DNA from: Candidatus Villigracilaceae bacterium
GTDB lineage: Bacteria > Chloroflexota > Anaerolineae > Anaerolineales > Villigracilaceae
NCBI GenBank assembly: GCA_026645935.1
Contig: JAPKMP010000006.1
Span: forward strand, 146,546-210,545
DNA: 64,000 bases
Reading direction: 5' to 3'
Part shown: one piece after another, positions 52,407 through 60,173 of the stretch
Layout: each line of letters begins with the position of its first letter
Numbering within the stretch: the first letter of the stretch is position 1
The notes under the pieces: model-generated
What the model saw: only the letters and a program-made list of their open reading frames with translations
Database searches by the model: none
What the model was told of the DNA's origin: nothing
Translations under genes and position numbers: made by a program

Positions 52407-53504
52407 TTACCCCCGACTCAAGTCCAATTCGGGAGTGAAGGATCGTGCCGCGGCTTCCAGAAGTTGGATCGTTTGAACAATGTCCGTCTCGTGGCACATT
52501 TGAATGGATGCGTGACTGTATCGGTGCGGAATGGACAGCCCGGCGATCACATAGCCTTTGTCGTCCAGATACAACTGGAATGCCGGGTCGGTGATCACGC
52601 CCACGATGACTTCGCGTTGCAGGGGGAGGTTTTCCTGTCTGGCAATCCCTTCGATAAACCGGCGCAGTTTCGGCGAGGAGAACAATCCGCCCAGCGTGCC
52701 GCGCCCGTGAAAGTCCATCATCTTGATCGCCGGTCCCTTGCGCATCACCACTGGATGCAGGGGTTTGTCGATCGGGGTGTCGGCGGCGATCGTAATATCC
52801 AGCGAGAGAATCGCATGAGGTTTGGTGGCAGTGACCGTCGGCAGGGAACCGCGGATGCTGAATTCCTCCAGCACCGTGAACGAGAAGACGATCGTGGAGG
52901 GCGGCCTTTGCGCGGCGAAGGATTTCAGAACCTCCAAAAGGATGAAAACACTGACGCGGTTATCCAGCGCCTTGGAGCAGATCATCCCATCGCCGAAGCG
53001 GTGATAGTTTGGGTGATAAGTCACTGGATCGCCCACCTGGACCCCAGCCTGTTCCACCGCCTCACGGCTGGTCAACCCGATGTCAATGAACATCTCATGC
53101 ACAGTGGGGACCTTGAACTTCTCGTCGGATGACGTGATATGGTGTGATTTCGTCCCCACGTAGCCGGGGATCATCCGATTGTCGTCCGTTAGCACGTCCA
53201 TCCGCTGACCCGGAAGGGATTTCTCCGGTACGCCGCCCACGCGCTCGATGCGCAAAAAGCCATCGTCAGTAATGTATCTGACGATCAATCCCAGTTCATC
53301 CATGTGCGCCTGCAGCATCAGGCGATGATCGGGATGTTTCGCGCCTTTCAAAATCCCCACCACGTTGCCGAGGTTATCGACGCTGACTTCATCCACCAGC
53401 GGGCGAATCGTGTCGCGGACCAACGCCGTCATTGCGTCTTCGCGCCCGGAGACGGCATGGACGGCGCACAACCGTTCGAGCATACCCCAGTCATAATGGT
53501 TCAT
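52407..53504 (-). CDS. M42-family aminopeptidase (SgcX/FrvX-like)
   Basis: 365 residues, normal length. Two-metal aminopeptidase fold: MLQAHMDELGLIVRYI (first His-x-Asp), SKALDNRVSVFILLEVL (bridging Asp), TVLEEFSIRGS (Glu-Glu pair), LSLDITIAADTP and IPHRYSHASIQMCHETDIV (last His). The family includes glutamyl/deblocking aminopeptidases and FrvX/SgcX, which are always near PTS genes; a role in removing amino-sugar or glycan-linked groups is possible but unproven. A hairpin separates it from EIIC upstream. Confidence 0.9.
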   Translation of the reverse strand: MNHYDWGMLERLCAVHAVSGREDAMTALVRDTIRPLVDEVSVDNLGNVVGILKGAKHPDHRLMLQAHMDELGLIVRYITDDGFLRIERVGGVPEKSLPGQRMDVLTDDNRMIPGYVGTKSHHITSSDEKFKVPTVHEMFIDIGLTSREAVEQAGVQVGDPVTYHPNYHRFGDGMICSKALDNRVSVFILLEVLKSFAAQRPPSTIVFSFTVLEEFSIRGSLPTVTATKPHAILSLDITIAADTPIDKPLHPVVMRKGPAIKMMDFHGRGTLGGLFSSPKLRRFIEGIARQENLPLQREVIVGVITDPAFQLYLDDKGYVIAGLSIPHRYSHASIQMCHETDIVQTIQLLEAAARSFTPELDLSRG

Positions 53505-53546
53505 GAGAACTCTCGAATCTTTCTAAAAAGCGATCGAATAATGCCG

Positions 53547-53578
53547 AATGGAGAAGGGAATGGCGTCCCTTCTCCATT
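53547..53578. repeat. Intercistronic hairpin in the PTS operon
   Basis: Perfect 13-base arms AATGGAGAAGGGA and its complement with a 6-base loop, between the first EIIC and the M42 gene. No T run follows on the minus strand. Confidence 0.6.
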
Positions 53579-53595
53579 GAAACGAGCGGTTACGA

Positions 53596-54861
53596 CTAGC
53601 CTCCAAACAATCCGCTTATGGTTGTCAGGATCCAGGCGATCCAGTTCCCACCGGAGAGACCGGTGATCTGGACGGCGCCTTCCGGGATGGCATAGCCAAT
53701 ATCCGAGGCGATCTGGGTCAGGAGTGGAGCAAACGCGCTGGAGATGTACAGCACCATGACCATGATGATGGTGCCGTACAGGATCGAGCGGAAGAAGTTC
53801 CCTCGGGTCAGGGGCGGAACCATACAAATGAAGAAGGCGGTCGCAGCCAGGTCGGCGGCGGGCAGGGTGTTGTTCCCCGGCAGGATGGCGGCGAGAAGCA
53901 GCGTGATCGGAATGAGCAGGATACCGGCGGCGATGGTGATCGGATGCCCGATCAGGATGGCGGAATCCAGACCGATGTAGAATTCGCGCCCTGCAAAGCG
54001 CTTCTGCATAAACTCACGCGCGGCTTCCGAGAGCGGGGTCAAGCCTTCCATGAAGATGGCGATGATGCGCGGGATCAATAACATGACAGCAGCCATCTGC
54101 ACCGCAACGGTCAGGACCTTGGTCGAGAACCCATAGGCGATCAACCCGAACAGCAAACCCAGGGTCGCGCCCATGATGATCGGCTGTCCGAATACGCCGA
54201 GTTTCTTCTGCATCCCTTCCGAGTCCCAGTAGATGTCGCGCAGACCGGGGATCTTTTCCACGATCCAGTTGAGTCCCTTGATGATCGGCACACTGGTGAC
54301 CGCCCAGCCCTGCGGAATGGACACGCCCGGAATCTTGAAGAATTCCTGCACGTCTTTCGCGGTCCAGTCGGCGATGAGCAGCGACACGATCGCGTGGATC
54401 GCCGCGGCGATCAAACCCAGCACCAGGTTGCCTCCCGTGACCAGATAGACCAATGAGCCTGTAAAGGCATAATGCCAATAGTTCCACATATCGACATTGA
54501 GGGTTTTGGTCCAGCGGAAGACGAGCATGATCAGATTAACGCCGAGGGCAACAATGAATACGAGCGAACCGACGACTGTGCCGAACGCAATGGCAGCCGC
54601 CACACCCCAGCCGACATCCAACGCGTTAAGTTGAATCCCGGTCGCTTCGACCAATGCGGCAGTGGCTGGTCCAAGCGCGTCGAACAACAGCGTGATGACC
54701 AGTCCAAGACCGATGAAGCCAACGCCGACTGTAATGGAGGAAATGAAGGCGCGGCTGATTTTTTGTCCCAGGATGAGCCCCAGGATGAAGATGATGATCG
54801 GCAACATGACCGGCGAACCAAGCCCGGTCAGGAAGTCGAAGATCGACTTGATGGTTTCCAT
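53596..54861 (-). CDS. PTS EIIC component, galactitol/SgcC type (first pair)
   Basis: 421 residues from the ATG at 54861 (AAAGGAG 7 bases upstream; another ATG at 54867 is too close). Similar to the second EIIC over most of its length: ALDVGWGVAAAIAFGTVVGS, NVDMWNYWHYAFTGSLVYLV, GREFYIGLDSAILIGHPITI. About 10-12 helices. The two EIICs are paralogues, roughly 40% identical by eye, and may carry two related sugars or work as a mixed pair. Confidence 0.9.
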   Translation of the reverse strand: METIKSIFDFLTGLGSPVMLPIIIFILGLILGQKISRAFISSITVGVGFIGLGLVITLLFDALGPATAALVEATGIQLNALDVGWGVAAAIAFGTVVGSLVFIVALGVNLIMLVFRWTKTLNVDMWNYWHYAFTGSLVYLVTGGNLVLGLIAAAIHAIVSLLIADWTAKDVQEFFKIPGVSIPQGWAVTSVPIIKGLNWIVEKIPGLRDIYWDSEGMQKKLGVFGQPIIMGATLGLLFGLIAYGFSTKVLTVAVQMAAVMLLIPRIIAIFMEGLTPLSEAAREFMQKRFAGREFYIGLDSAILIGHPITIAAGILLIPITLLLAAILPGNNTLPAADLAATAFFICMVPPLTRGNFFRSILYGTIIMVMVLYISSAFAPLLTQIASDIGYAIPEGAVQITGLSGGNWIAWILTTISGLFGG

Positions 54862-54891
54862 ATGCATTCTCCTTTTGTGATTGGGTACACG

Positions 54892-55200
54892 TCATTCCTT
54901 CTTCAAAAGCATCTCTATCTTTTCGATGACCTCCTTTATGCCGATTCCGGTCAGGAATGGAATCCCATCCACGACAGGAACGTCAATATCATAGGGCACT
55001 TGCGCGGTGGCGACCACCAGGTCGGCATCGGGCGCAAGCGAAGGCACCTCTGGGACACGACATTGAATGGTGTGGATCCTCAAACCGCGCTCTTCCAGCA
55101 GTTCCTTGATCTTGATGGCGACATGCGTGGAAGTCGCGATGGCTGTACCGCACGCAACGACGATCTTGTAAACCTTTCCGGCGGATTCATTGCCCGGCAT
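54892..55200 (-). CDS. PTS EIIB component, galactitol/SgcB type (first pair)
   Basis: 102 residues. The phosphorylated Cys17 is in YKIVVACGTAIATSTHVAIK, followed by QCRVPEVPSLAPDADLVVAT. Nine extra residues precede the usual start. It ends 30 bases before its EIIC gene. Confidence 0.9.
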   Translation of the reverse strand: MPGNESAGKVYKIVVACGTAIATSTHVAIKIKELLEERGLRIHTIQCRVPEVPSLAPDADLVVATAQVPYDIDVPVVDGIPFLTGIGIKEVIEKIEMLLKKE

Positions 55201-55203
55201 AAC

Positions 55204-55710
55204 TCAGTTCCCTTCGAACAGGTTTCTAAACGTGGTCTCGAACATCCAGATGTCGTATTCGTAAACGTCATCGAACGGTGGCGGCACGACAGCCAGCAGG
55301 TGGAATTTCTTTGAGGCAAGCTGTTCCTTGAATTTGTCCATGACGTTCCCCGGTTTGCCGTATTGCGAATGGACGACAACCGCGTCCACCCCTTCGACAT
55401 CCTTCAAGAGGTCCAGGATATCCTCCGTTTCGGGCGTGACTGATTCCGGCTCGCAAATGGACAAGGTGTATTTGCCCGCCGACCCCGCCGCCACATCCAC
55501 GCGGACGGTCTTTCCCGCCACATTCAACTGCGGCAGCACGTAAATCTCCTGCTCGCCGCGCTTTTGCATGGCACGCGTCATGTAGAAACGGAGTATGTGA
55601 CGGAGATGGGCTTCTTCGTTCGAGGGTTTTGGAATCGCGCTGCGGAACGCCATGTACGTTTCGGTTTGTCCTGGGTTTACCTTGGCTTGGGCATCGAACT
55701 TAATATCCAT
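55204..55710 (-). CDS. Unknown protein at the head of the PTS operon
   Basis: 168 residues from the ATG at 55710 (AAAGGAG 7 bases upstream; an ATG at 55716 is too close). No signal or membrane helix. Seen: HLRHILRFYMTRAMQKRGEQ, EIYVLPQLNVAGKTVRVDVA, GKYTLSICEPESVTPETEDI and VDAVVVHSQYGKPGNVMDKF. The VDVA...YTLSICEPESV run of alternating strands with acidic ends faintly recalls a PD-(D/E)xK nuclease fold, but no full motif is evident. First structural gene after the regulator, so probably tied to PTS function or control. I do not recognise the family. Confidence 0.6.
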   Translation of the reverse strand: MDIKFDAQAKVNPGQTETYMAFRSAIPKPSNEEAHLRHILRFYMTRAMQKRGEQEIYVLPQLNVAGKTVRVDVAAGSAGKYTLSICEPESVTPETEDILDLLKDVEGVDAVVVHSQYGKPGNVMDKFKEQLASKKFHLLAVVPPPFDDVYEYDIWMFETTFRNLFEGN

Positions 55711-55731
55711 CGGCATTCTCCTTTTCTGAAA

Positions 55732-56508
55732 TCAATCCGCCAGGATGACTTCAACTCCCCGCTCGCGCACTTTCTCGAGGACTTCGGGCGGGGCGGATCC
55801 ATCCGTGACGATCTTGTCCACGGCGGTCAGCGGCGCGACAGATGTAAAAGTGGTCACGCCGAACTTTGCGCTGTCCGCAACTACAATTTTTTCCTGCGCG
55901 CTGCGTATCAACATTCGTTTGATCTGGGTGTCTTCGATGTTGTATTCTGTCAGGCCGTCTTCGAGGCTGACTCCCCCAATACCGATAAATGCCTTGTCCA
56001 CATGCAGGTCCTGATAGACCTGCTCCGGGATGTGACCCACCATGGATAACTCGCGCGGACGCACAATTCCGCCTGTAATGATCAGCCGGGCATCCACTTC
56101 GAGAGAAATTTGATCGACGATCATCGCCGCAATTTGCAGGCAGGAGGTGACGATGGTAAGGTTGCGCTTCCCCCTTAAGCCCGGGACGATTTCGAGAGTT
56201 GTCGTACCGACATCCAGGGCGATGCTGTCCCCGTCGTAAATCAATTCCGCCGCCTTCCGTCCGATGGCGGCTTTTGCTTCCTTATTCTTGACCGCCCGCG
56301 TCTGGAAGGAAGGTTCATAACTGCGCCCCAGGTTGGCAATCGCCCCGCCATGAACACGGCGAAGCAATCCCTGGCGGTCCAATTCATTGAGATCGCGGCG
56401 GGCGGTCATATCGGAGATATTGAACCGCAAGCATATATCGGCAATGGAAATATTTCCCCGCTCCATCACCATCTCCACGATTTGGCTCTTGCGATCAATC
56501 GTTTTCAA
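55732..56508 (-). CDS. DeoR/GlpR-family transcription regulator (SgcR-like)
   Basis: 258 residues from a TTG start at 56508. N-terminal winged helix: RKSQIVEMVMERGNISIADI, RFNISDMTARRDLNELDRQG, RVHGGA. C-terminal sugar-phosphate sensor: GDSIALDVGTTTLEIVPGL (DeoRC phosphate site), VTSCLQIAAMI, ITGGIVRPRELSMVG, DKAFIGIGGVSLEDG. It likely represses this operon and is released by the phosphorylated sugar. It is the first gene; the direct repeats just upstream are the likely operators. Confidence 0.92.
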   Translation of the reverse strand: MKTIDRKSQIVEMVMERGNISIADICLRFNISDMTARRDLNELDRQGLLRRVHGGAIANLGRSYEPSFQTRAVKNKEAKAAIGRKAAELIYDGDSIALDVGTTTLEIVPGLRGKRNLTIVTSCLQIAAMIVDQISLEVDARLIITGGIVRPRELSMVGHIPEQVYQDLHVDKAFIGIGGVSLEDGLTEYNIEDTQIKRMLIRSAQEKIVVADSAKFGVTTFTSVAPLTAVDKIVTDGSAPPEVLEKVRERGVEVILAD

Positions 56509-56532
56509 TGCATCTCATCCGATGGGCAAATC

Positions 56533-56586
56533 AATGTTTGATTTTGTTTACATGCTATAAAAATAATGTTTGAATGTCATGTGACA
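56533..56586 (-). promoter_or_regulatory. Probable operator/promoter region of the PTS operon
   Basis: Two direct copies of AATGTTTGA (56533-56541 and 56565-56573) lie exactly 32 bases apart, three helix turns, with an AT-rich stretch containing TATAAAAATAAT between, and a 12-base palindrome TGTCATGTGACA at 56575-56586. This fits a repressor-controlled promoter for the DeoR gene and operon. Confidence 0.45.
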
Positions 56587-56897
56587 TTAAGCATTTTTAC
56601 GCATGAAGAAAGTCACATCCGAAGAGACCTCTTCATTTATTCCCCTTTGAGCCTTGGGGGAATCTGAAGGGCGGTGAAATGCAAACAATATGCCGGGGAC
56701 TTGGCACCTTGCGCGTTGGGAAAAGTTAGTGTGGTGTTCCCTGCAGCTCCCGCCTGTGTTTGAATCGAACTCTTGCATAAGTGCTCCCGCCACAGTCTTC
56801 GGCAGCGGGGACTCCGCCTTAGACAAGGTAAAAATTTGACTTTTGCAAGAAGTCTAATGGCAACCCCGCTAACCAAGGCCGTAACTGTTTTACCCCA
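56587..56897. other. Gene-free gap between the PTS regulator and comM
   Basis: No credible gene. It contains word-like segments such as CCCCTTTGAGCCTTGGGGGA (a short hairpin near 56641-56660) and no recognised RNA. Part of it may be the promoter region of the PTS operon. Confidence 0.4.
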
Positions 56898-58430
56898 TCA
56901 CATTGTGCTGTGCATCAACTTCGGACGGTATTGCAGCGCCTCTGCCAGATGCGGGGACTGGATCTCTTCACTCCCTGCCAGGTCCGCGATGGTGCGGGAT
57001 AACTTGAGGATGCGGTGATAGGCGCGCGCCGACAAATTGAGTTGACTCATCGCCGCCCGCATCAAACTCTGACCTTCGGGCTGCAACTTGCAAAACTGCC
57101 GCACCTCTCCGATGCGCATGTCCGCGTTGCATATGACATCAGGTGAATTAGTGAAGCGACGGTTTTGAATATCCCGCGCAGTTTGTACGCGTTTGCGGAT
57201 CGAATCACTTGTTTCGCCCAGTCTATCGCCGCTCAATTTTTCATAGTCCACGCGCGGAACTTCGATGTGGATGTCGATGCGGTCGAGCAGGGGACCGGAG
57301 ATGCGCTTCTGATATTTCGTGACCATCGCTGGGGCGCAGGTGCAGGGCTTTTGAGAATCCCCGAAGTAGCCGCATGGACAGGGATTCATGGCCGCGATCA
57401 ATTGAAAATTGGCGGAGAAGGTCAGTGATCCCTTCGCGCGGCTGATGGTGACGACTTTGTCCTCCATCGGCTGGCGCATCACTTCGAGGACGCGCGGACC
57501 GAATTCGGGGAATTCATCCAAAAACAAAACACCCCTGTGTGCGAGCGATATTTCTCCGGGCTTGGGGATGTTCCCGCCGCCGACCAATCCCGCGTGCGAG
57601 ATGGTGTGATGCGGTGCGCGGAAGGGACGTTGTTTGATGAGCGCCGTCTCCGGCGGGAGTTGGTCTGCGACCGAAAAGATACGCGTGACATCCAATGATT
57701 CTTCGATGGACATTTCGGGCAATATTCCAGGCATGGCTCTTGCAAGCAATGTCTTCCCTGCGCCCGGTGAACCGACCATCAGCACATTATGTCCGCCTGC
57801 CGCGGCGACTTCGAGCGCGCGCTTGACATGTTCCTGTCCCTTGATCTCGGCGAAATCGGTGGGGGTAAAGAGCGGGTCGGGGGAATCGGCTTCGGAGGGT
57901 TGATAAGGCTGGATGGGTTCGCGTCCGGTCAAATGTCCGTAGAGATGCGCAAGCGATTTGACCGGGTACACTTCCAGGTCGGGAATCAAAGCCGCTTCGC
58001 CCGCATCCGCTTCGGGGACGAACATCCGCTTGAATCCATTGGCTCTTGCAGCGGCAGCCATCGGCAAAACTCCGCGTGTGTGACGGACCACTCCATCGAG
58101 CGAGAGTTCGCCGACCACAATCGCGCCTTCGATGGTTTCGTGCGGGAGAAAGCCTGCGAGGATGACGACGCCCAGCGCGATGGGAAGATCGTAGGCGGGA
58201 CCTTCCTTGCGGATGGAAGCGGGGGATAGATTGACGACGATGCGATGACGGGGGAAATGCAAGCCCGCGTTCTTGACGGCGGTTTGCACGCGCTCGCGGC
58301 TTTCCTGCACGGCGGCATCGGGCAGGCCGACGATGATGACAGCGGGCAGACCGTTGGTGTAATCCACTTCCACTTCGACGATCACACCTTCCAGCCCCAC
58401 TACGGCGCAGGAGTACACTCGCGAGAGCAT
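56898..58430 (-). CDS. comM: YifB/ComM-family Mg-chelatase-like AAA+ ATPase
   Basis: 510 residues from the ATG at 58430; the frame is open 75 codons upstream but that part is not conserved-looking. Layout: Lon-like N-terminal domain (LSRVYSCAVVGLEGVIVEVE, GLPAVIIVGLPDAAVQESRE), AAA+ core with Walker A GSPGAGKTLLARAM and Walker B GVLFLDEFPEF, and a C-terminal Mg-chelatase domain (LSARAYHRILKLSRTIADLA). ComM is a hexameric helicase that drives branch migration during natural transformation. The zinc Cys set NPCPCGYFGDSQKPCTC is complete. Confidence 0.92.
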   Translation of the reverse strand: MLSRVYSCAVVGLEGVIVEVEVDYTNGLPAVIIVGLPDAAVQESRERVQTAVKNAGLHFPRHRIVVNLSPASIRKEGPAYDLPIALGVVILAGFLPHETIEGAIVVGELSLDGVVRHTRGVLPMAAAARANGFKRMFVPEADAGEAALIPDLEVYPVKSLAHLYGHLTGREPIQPYQPSEADSPDPLFTPTDFAEIKGQEHVKRALEVAAAGGHNVLMVGSPGAGKTLLARAMPGILPEMSIEESLDVTRIFSVADQLPPETALIKQRPFRAPHHTISHAGLVGGGNIPKPGEISLAHRGVLFLDEFPEFGPRVLEVMRQPMEDKVVTISRAKGSLTFSANFQLIAAMNPCPCGYFGDSQKPCTCAPAMVTKYQKRISGPLLDRIDIHIEVPRVDYEKLSGDRLGETSDSIRKRVQTARDIQNRRFTNSPDVICNADMRIGEVRQFCKLQPEGQSLMRAAMSQLNLSARAYHRILKLSRTIADLAGSEEIQSPHLAEALQYRPKLMHSTM

Positions 58431-58490
58431 AACGCATTTTATCAGACTTATTTGTCCGTCGTTTGCTCCATTGGGTCTTTGAGTGCAAAT

Positions 58491-58522
58491 AAAAAGAGCC
58501 GGGTGTCGTCCCGACTCTTTCC
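58491..58522 (-). terminator. Terminator of the DUF3597 gene
   Basis: Arms 58493-58503 and 58510-58520 pair with one mismatch; on the minus strand the hairpin is followed by TTTTTATTT. It lies 19 bases past the stop codon. Confidence 0.75.
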
Positions 58523-58540
58523 TTTTTCTTATTTCTTCTT

Positions 58541-58999
58541 CTAGTCCAGCAAATTTTGCGGGATGTTTCCGCCGTTGGCGGCGATGCGGCGCAGGACTTC
58601 CTTGTGGAGCCAGGTGTTCATGCGCGCGGAGTCGCTCATCTGATCGGCGGGGCAATTGAGTTCCTTCGCCAGTTCCTCGCGGGCTTCGCGGCTCGAATCG
58701 AGGTCGAGCAGTTTGAGCAGGTCCACGATGGAGACCTTCCAGTTGAGGTCCTTGCCCATGGCTTTGGTTTCGAGTTGGGCAACCACATCCACAACTTCGA
58801 TGGCTTTCGGCGCGGACTCGACAGAGGAGCTTGCCTTGCTCGGCATCGAGCGCATCCCCGCCCCGGCGACCGAGGCTTTCGGCGCAGATTTTCCGGAAGC
58901 GGCTGGTTTTGCGCCTGATGCAGCGGCAGCCGGTTTTGTCTCCTCTTCCTCTTTCTTCTTAATTCCGAGCTTTTCGAGAATCTTACTGAATAGTCCCAT
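58541..58999 (-). CDS. DUF3597 protein
   Basis: 152 residues. An acidic/basic start (GLFSKILEKLGIKKKEEEET), an Ala/Pro/Ser-rich linker (about 22-65) and a conserved C-terminal domain (about 68-150: VDVVAQLETKAMGKDLNWKV, SIVDLLKLLDLDSSREAREE, MNTWLHKEVLRRIAANGG). This is the DUF3597 layout; the linker even resembles those in other bacteria. Function unknown; the domain is a small helical bundle. Own terminator, so a single-gene unit. Confidence 0.9.
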   Translation of the reverse strand: MGLFSKILEKLGIKKKEEEETKPAAAASGAKPAASGKSAPKASVAGAGMRSMPSKASSSVESAPKAIEVVDVVAQLETKAMGKDLNWKVSIVDLLKLLDLDSSREAREELAKELNCPADQMSDSARMNTWLHKEVLRRIAANGGNIPQNLLD

Positions 59000-59162
59000 G
59001 ACAGAATTCCTTTCAATAATTTGGATTTGAAGGCATTCGACTGCCTCGTGAATTCATTATATCAACTTCCATTGTTCATCGTATTAATGTTTCGTTATAT
59101 TTTAGCGCAATAGAATTTGTTTCACGATAACTTGGATATTTACAATCCGATATAATTCGCGA

Positions 59163-59975
59163 ATGGAAAAACAGAACCATCCCTTTTGGACTCGCGATTC
59201 ATCCATCCTGCTCGGTGGATTCTTCGTCACCATCATCCTGATCGTTTACATCTGGTGGCCCCTTGCCGAAGAAGTGCTTGCGCTCATCGATTGGGATGGC
59301 GCCTGGTGGTTGTATATGGATTGGCTGCTGCTCGGCATCTTCCTTTTCATGTCGGTCACCATCGTGGCGCGCGCGAATCTCAAGACCGATGTATTGATCG
59401 TCTTCGTCGGCGTGTGCGGCGGGCTCGCAATCGAAAGTTGGGGCACGCAAACAAATCTCTGGCATTATTACACGGCAGAACGCCCGCCTTTGTGGATCAT
59501 TCCCGCCTGGCCCATCGCGAGTCTTTCGATTGACCGTATAACAAGATTCATGTATTGGATAATCCGGAAGTGGGAGGATCGGACTCGCGAACCCATTCAT
59601 CATTCCCTTTTCCGCGCCCTTTATTGGATCATCTTCGCCTCCTTCCTGACCCTGATGCTGGTCTTTGTTTCCCCGACCTTCGGCAAATCCTACACCTTGC
59701 TCTCTGTCCTGTTGTGCGCTCTTCTCATCCTCACTCCAACCGATCATCGCTTTGCCCTGTTGACTTTCCTCGCTGGTTCCGGTCTGGGATACTATCTGGA
59801 ATTGTGGGGCACGACCCGTCAGTGTTGGACGTATTACACGCTGGAGACGCCGCCCTTGTTCGCAGTGCTGGCTCACGGCATGGCGGCGGTCGCTTTTTGG
59901 AGGGCGGGATTGTTGGTGAAGATGGTGTTGGAGAAGACGGGGTGGAATCGAAGGTTTATTGTCAATAGCGAATAG
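59163..59975 (+). CDS. Membrane protein with internal duplication
   Basis: 270 residues, about seven to eight membrane helices. Two halves carry the same motif: GLAIESWGTQTNLWHYYTAE-RPPLW (about 86-110) and GYYLELWGTTRQCWTYYTLE-TPPLF (about 217-241), that is E-x-WGT-x4-W-x-YYT-x-E-x-PPL. The repeated Glu and Trp lie at membrane edges and may form one active or binding site. I do not know the family; a loose likeness to carotenoid-type membrane enzymes (E..G...W.Y...P) is noted without weight. TATAAT at 59150-59155 ends 7 bases before the ATG, so the mRNA is probably leaderless. Confidence 0.7.
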   Translation: MEKQNHPFWTRDSSILLGGFFVTIILIVYIWWPLAEEVLALIDWDGAWWLYMDWLLLGIFLFMSVTIVARANLKTDVLIVFVGVCGGLAIESWGTQTNLWHYYTAERPPLWIIPAWPIASLSIDRITRFMYWIIRKWEDRTREPIHHSLFRALYWIIFASFLTLMLVFVSPTFGKSYTLLSVLLCALLILTPTDHRFALLTFLAGSGLGYYLELWGTTRQCWTYYTLETPPLFAVLAHGMAAVAFWRAGLLVKMVLEKTGWNRRFIVNSE

Positions 59976-59983
59976 TGAGATAT

Positions 59984-60014
59984 CCGCAGGGCGATGGTTC
60001 CTGCGGGCTTTTTG
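59984..60014 (+). terminator. Intrinsic terminator
   Basis: CCGCAGG-GCGATGGTT-CCTGCGG followed by GCTTTTTG, just after the membrane-protein stop codon. Confidence 0.8.
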
Positions 60015-60094
60015 TTCACTCAAAGGGAGGAAAACGCCTGGGAAAGCCGCCTCAGGCAAAGGTCGAGAAAGAAGCGAAAGTGACATCCGATCCC

Positions 60095-60122
60095 TTGACA
60101 GGCGGGGAAATTACCCTATAAT
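60095..60122 (+). promoter_or_regulatory. Near-consensus sigma-70 promoter of the TetR operon
   Basis: TTGACA (60095-60100), 16-base spacer, TATAAT (60117-60122). Both hexamers are perfect. The operator array starts 2 bases later, over the expected transcription start. Confidence 0.85.
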
Positions 60123-60123
60123 G

Positions 60124-60169
60124 TGACCGGTCGGTCATATGACCAGGTAGTCACATGACCTGGAGGTCA
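60124..60169 (+). promoter_or_regulatory. Three operators in 16-bp tandem phase before the TetR gene
   Basis: TGACCGGTCGGTCA (60124-60137), TGACCAGGTAGTCA (60140-60153) and TGACCTGGAGGTCA (60156-60169): each is a 14-base inverted repeat (first and third perfect, second with one mismatch) and they repeat every 16 bases. They follow the -10 box directly, and the third contains the GGAGG ribosome site. They are the likely binding sites of the TetR protein encoded next, for self-repression. Confidence 0.75.
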
Positions 60170-60173
60170 CTCC

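Noticed and set aside
57787..58488. Minus-strand Arg-rich open frame inside comM
   Set aside because: Frame-shifted shadow of comM; very Arg/Ser-rich with no motif.
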